Positions 62,429-64,000 of a DNA stretch of 64,000 nucleotides are shown here, in pieces (within the stretch, counting starts at the first letter, position 1; every line of letters starts with the position of its first letter). The stretch comes from Enterobacter pseudoroggenkampii (lineage in GTDB: Bacteria > Pseudomonadota > Gammaproteobacteria > Enterobacterales > Enterobacteriaceae), in contig NZ_JAPMLV010000001.1 in assembly GCF_026420145.1 (NCBI RefSeq), positions 2,046,001 through 2,110,000 on the forward strand. The letters are read 5' to 3'. Below the pieces are notes generated by a model. It ran no database searches. It saw nothing but the letters and a program-made list of their open reading frames with translations, and was not told the DNA's origin. The translations under genes were made by a program, and so were the position numbers.

Positions 62429-63634
62429 CTAAATTAACAGTTGTAACAATGAAAGATCGTCGCCCAGTTTGACGCTATCTATATGTTGATGAAAGAGCTT
62501 TCCCGCTTCCTGATTATGCTGGCTAAGGGAGTGGAAGCTGTAAATAACATCAATAATATTATCTTGTTCAATTTTTCCCGCCACGAGAGCCTGACCGGCA
62601 AGTAACGTTTTCAGGAAATAGAACTCCGCAACGATTAAATAAAGATTATTCAACATGCTGCGGCCATTGTTCTGTGGGAAGCCCTGCTCCCAGAGTTTGT
62701 ATTTAAAAAAGTTCTTAAATAAATGGTCATTGGTCGCCAGGTAACTGCCCGCCACATCGCGCCAGACGGACTCGATGTTCTCCATGACCTTCTCTGCCGG
62801 TACGGCATCACCGACAGATTCGAACTGTTGATAAAGCTGAGTAAAATAGCGGTTTAATACCGCGCCGCCGCGAGCGGTCGCTTTCTTCGTAAAGTAGCTC
62901 TGAATAAGCGAAATTAACGCGAATTTCAGGCTGTAGTTCTGATTAAACCCGCCCAGTTCCGTTTTGATTTTACCGCTCACCAGTTCGTTAACCAGCGAGA
63001 AATAAACCGTTTCAAGCGTGCCGATATTCTCTTCGAGATTCTCGAGCTTTTCAGCCACCATGAGGAATTTCACCACGGCGTAAACCTGCTCTTCAACGCA
63101 GACCGCTTCAACGCTGAAAAGGTTCTGGCAGAAGAGATTGATGACCTTTGCTTTTAAATCAATCATTGGCGCAGTATTGACGTCCTGCTGGACAATGACA
63201 GATTCCATCATCGACATAGACTCCCGATCGTTCAACAGAAGTCGGGTCACTTCCGGACACGAGAGGTTCAGCGATTTTTCGATTTCATTTTTATAGACCC
63301 GGTTTGTTCGTGGAAACGACGAACAGGTTGGGCTTAACGCCTGCGCGCCCATGGCGCTATGAATAGAACAGAGTTTTTCAGTATCCATAAACGGGCAGTT
63401 TTTACTTTCCGTATGGAAAATCACTTCGCCCCAGTTGCCATACTGTTTTTTGGTAACTTTTATCGCCGTTTTCGCCGTATGACGAATGGCGGCATTTTTG
63501 CTGTTCAGGTAACGGTTAACGGAGGATTTATCAAACGCGATGGTCCAGCCCTGACAACAATGTTCACGGCATTCCCCACCGACACATGAAAAATCTGCGA
63601 CCAGCTTTGGTTGAGTGACACTGATTTGTTTCAC
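62429..63634 (-). CDS. fliB: Flagellin lysine N-methyltransferase FliB
   Basis: 401 residues from the GTG at 63634, the length of Salmonella FliB. It methylates surface lysines of flagellin, which affects adhesion and host recognition. The cysteine-rich start CVGGECREHCC, with later CPFMDTEKLC and LSPTCSSFPR, is the iron-sulfur-type cluster pattern of the family. The frame is open 18 codons further, but that part lies across the fliC terminator. E. coli K-12 lacks this gene; its position between fliA and fliC matches Salmonella. Confidence 0.93.
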   Translation of the reverse strand: MKQISVTQPKLVADFSCVGGECREHCCQGWTIAFDKSSVNRYLNSKNAAIRHTAKTAIKVTKKQYGNWGEVIFHTESKNCPFMDTEKLCSIHSAMGAQALSPTCSSFPRTNRVYKNEIEKSLNLSCPEVTRLLLNDRESMSMMESVIVQQDVNTAPMIDLKAKVINLFCQNLFSVEAVCVEEQVYAVVKFLMVAEKLENLEENIGTLETVYFSLVNELVSGKIKTELGGFNQNYSLKFALISLIQSYFTKKATARGGAVLNRYFTQLYQQFESVGDAVPAEKVMENIESVWRDVAGSYLATNDHLFKNFFKYKLWEQGFPQNNGRSMLNNLYLIVAEFYFLKTLLAGQALVAGKIEQDNIIDVIYSFHSLSQHNQEAGKLFHQHIDSVKLGDDLSLLQLLI

Positions 63635-63658
63635 AGGCGGATTCTCAAATAGCAGAGA

Positions 63659-63685
63659 TAAAAAAACCCCGCCGAAGCGGGGTTT
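63659..63685 (-). terminator. fliC terminator
   Basis: AAACCCCGC and GCGGGGTTT form a 9-bp stem with loop CGAA, followed by TTTTTTTATC on the minus strand. Confidence 0.9.
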
Positions 63686-63696
63686 CACGCGTAATA

Positions 63697-64000
63697 TTAA
63701 CGCAGCAGAGACAGAACGGTCTGTGGAACCTGGTTTGCCTGAGACAGAACAGAAGTACCAGCCTGCTGCAGGATCTGCGCGCGGGACATGTTGGAAACTT
63801 CAGTTGCGTAGTCAGCGTCCTGGATACGGGACTGAGCAGCAGACAGGTTGTTAGAGGTGTTGTTCAGGTTGTTGATTGCAGAAGTGAAGCGGTTCTGCAC
63901 AGCACCCAGACCAGAACGTGCTTTATCAACGGTAGCGATAGCTTTGTCGATGGTGTTCAGGTCAGTAGCGGTCATTGCTTTCAGGTCGATAGCGTTCACG
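63697..64000 (-). CDS. fliC: Flagellin FliC, C-terminal 100 residues (partial, start outside window)
   Basis: The last 100 residues of flagellin. This is the conserved D1/D0 end, which forms the filament core: AVQNRFTSAINNLNNTSNNL, ADYATEVSNMSRAQI and the terminal QTVLSLLR. The variable domain lies beyond the window. In E. coli the 3' end of fliC mRNA yields the small RNA FliX; the layout here would allow it, but I cannot confirm it. Confidence 0.96.
   Translation of the reverse strand, partial: VNAIDLKAMTATDLNTIDKAIATVDKARSGLGAVQNRFTSAINNLNNTSNNLSAAQSRIQDADYATEVSNMSRAQILQQAGTSVLSQANQVPQTVLSLLR

Noticed and set aside
63635..63688. Longer FliB start at 63688
   Set aside because: The extra 18 codons run across the fliC terminator stem and have no family similarity; the GTG at 63634 gives the known length.

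Overview
The window is chromosomal DNA from a motile member of the Enterobacteriaceae. Protein lengths and gene order match the E. coli K-12 block from aspS to fliC almost gene for gene. The differences (a flagellin methylase fliB, an archaic Csu-type pilus operon, a livKHMGF operon, extra dicarboxylate carriers) point to Enterobacter or a close relative; I infer the genus and cannot prove it.

Layout. 1-7.5 kb: first codons of aspS, yecD, yecE, yecN, the tRNA wobble-modification pair cmoA-cmoB, a REP and a 98-bp palindrome, cutC with the MicL small RNA at its 3' end, yecM and argS. 7.5-30.2 kb: the flagellar/chemotaxis block on the minus strand: flhDC, motAB-cheAW, tar-tap-cheRBYZ and flhBAE. 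This block is interrupted between cheW and tar by a CRP-linked dicarboxylate/amino-acid symporter and a five-gene Csu-type pilus operon. tar has its own perfectly spaced sigma28 promoter and cheW its own terminator, so the interruption need not break chemotaxis expression. A second sigma28 promoter inside flhC drives motA and a MotR-like small RNA.

30.2-44.4 kb: the long flhDC control region with a perfect CRP site, uspC, otsBA (trehalose), araFGH with a paired AraC-type operator, ftnB, a Dcu-type C4-dicarboxylate carrier, yecJ, the AzuCR dual-function RNA (27-codon azuC, GTG start, perfect CRP palindrome), yecR, ftnA, an unrecognised Cys-tailed protein, tyrP and yecA. 44.8-50.8 kb: a branched-chain amino-acid ABC transporter operon whose LivG carries an internal insertion, a possible 31-codon membrane peptide, and a DUF2076 protein.

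51.0-52.4 kb holds the least ordinary DNA: a small AT-richer insert at tRNA-Leu(UAA). The tRNA 3' half, from anticodon loop to CCA, plus its spacer and terminator, is present twice, about 1.2 kb apart. Between the copies lie two overlapping genes, a 209-residue protein of unknown function and a 71-residue two-helix membrane protein, with no integrase. This is my best candidate for an undescribed system. 52.4-64 kb: tRNA-Cys and tRNA-Gly, pgsA, uvrC, uvrY, yecF, sdiA, the cystine transporter tcyJ/dcyD/tcyL/tcyN, fliZ, fliA, fliB and the 3' end of fliC.
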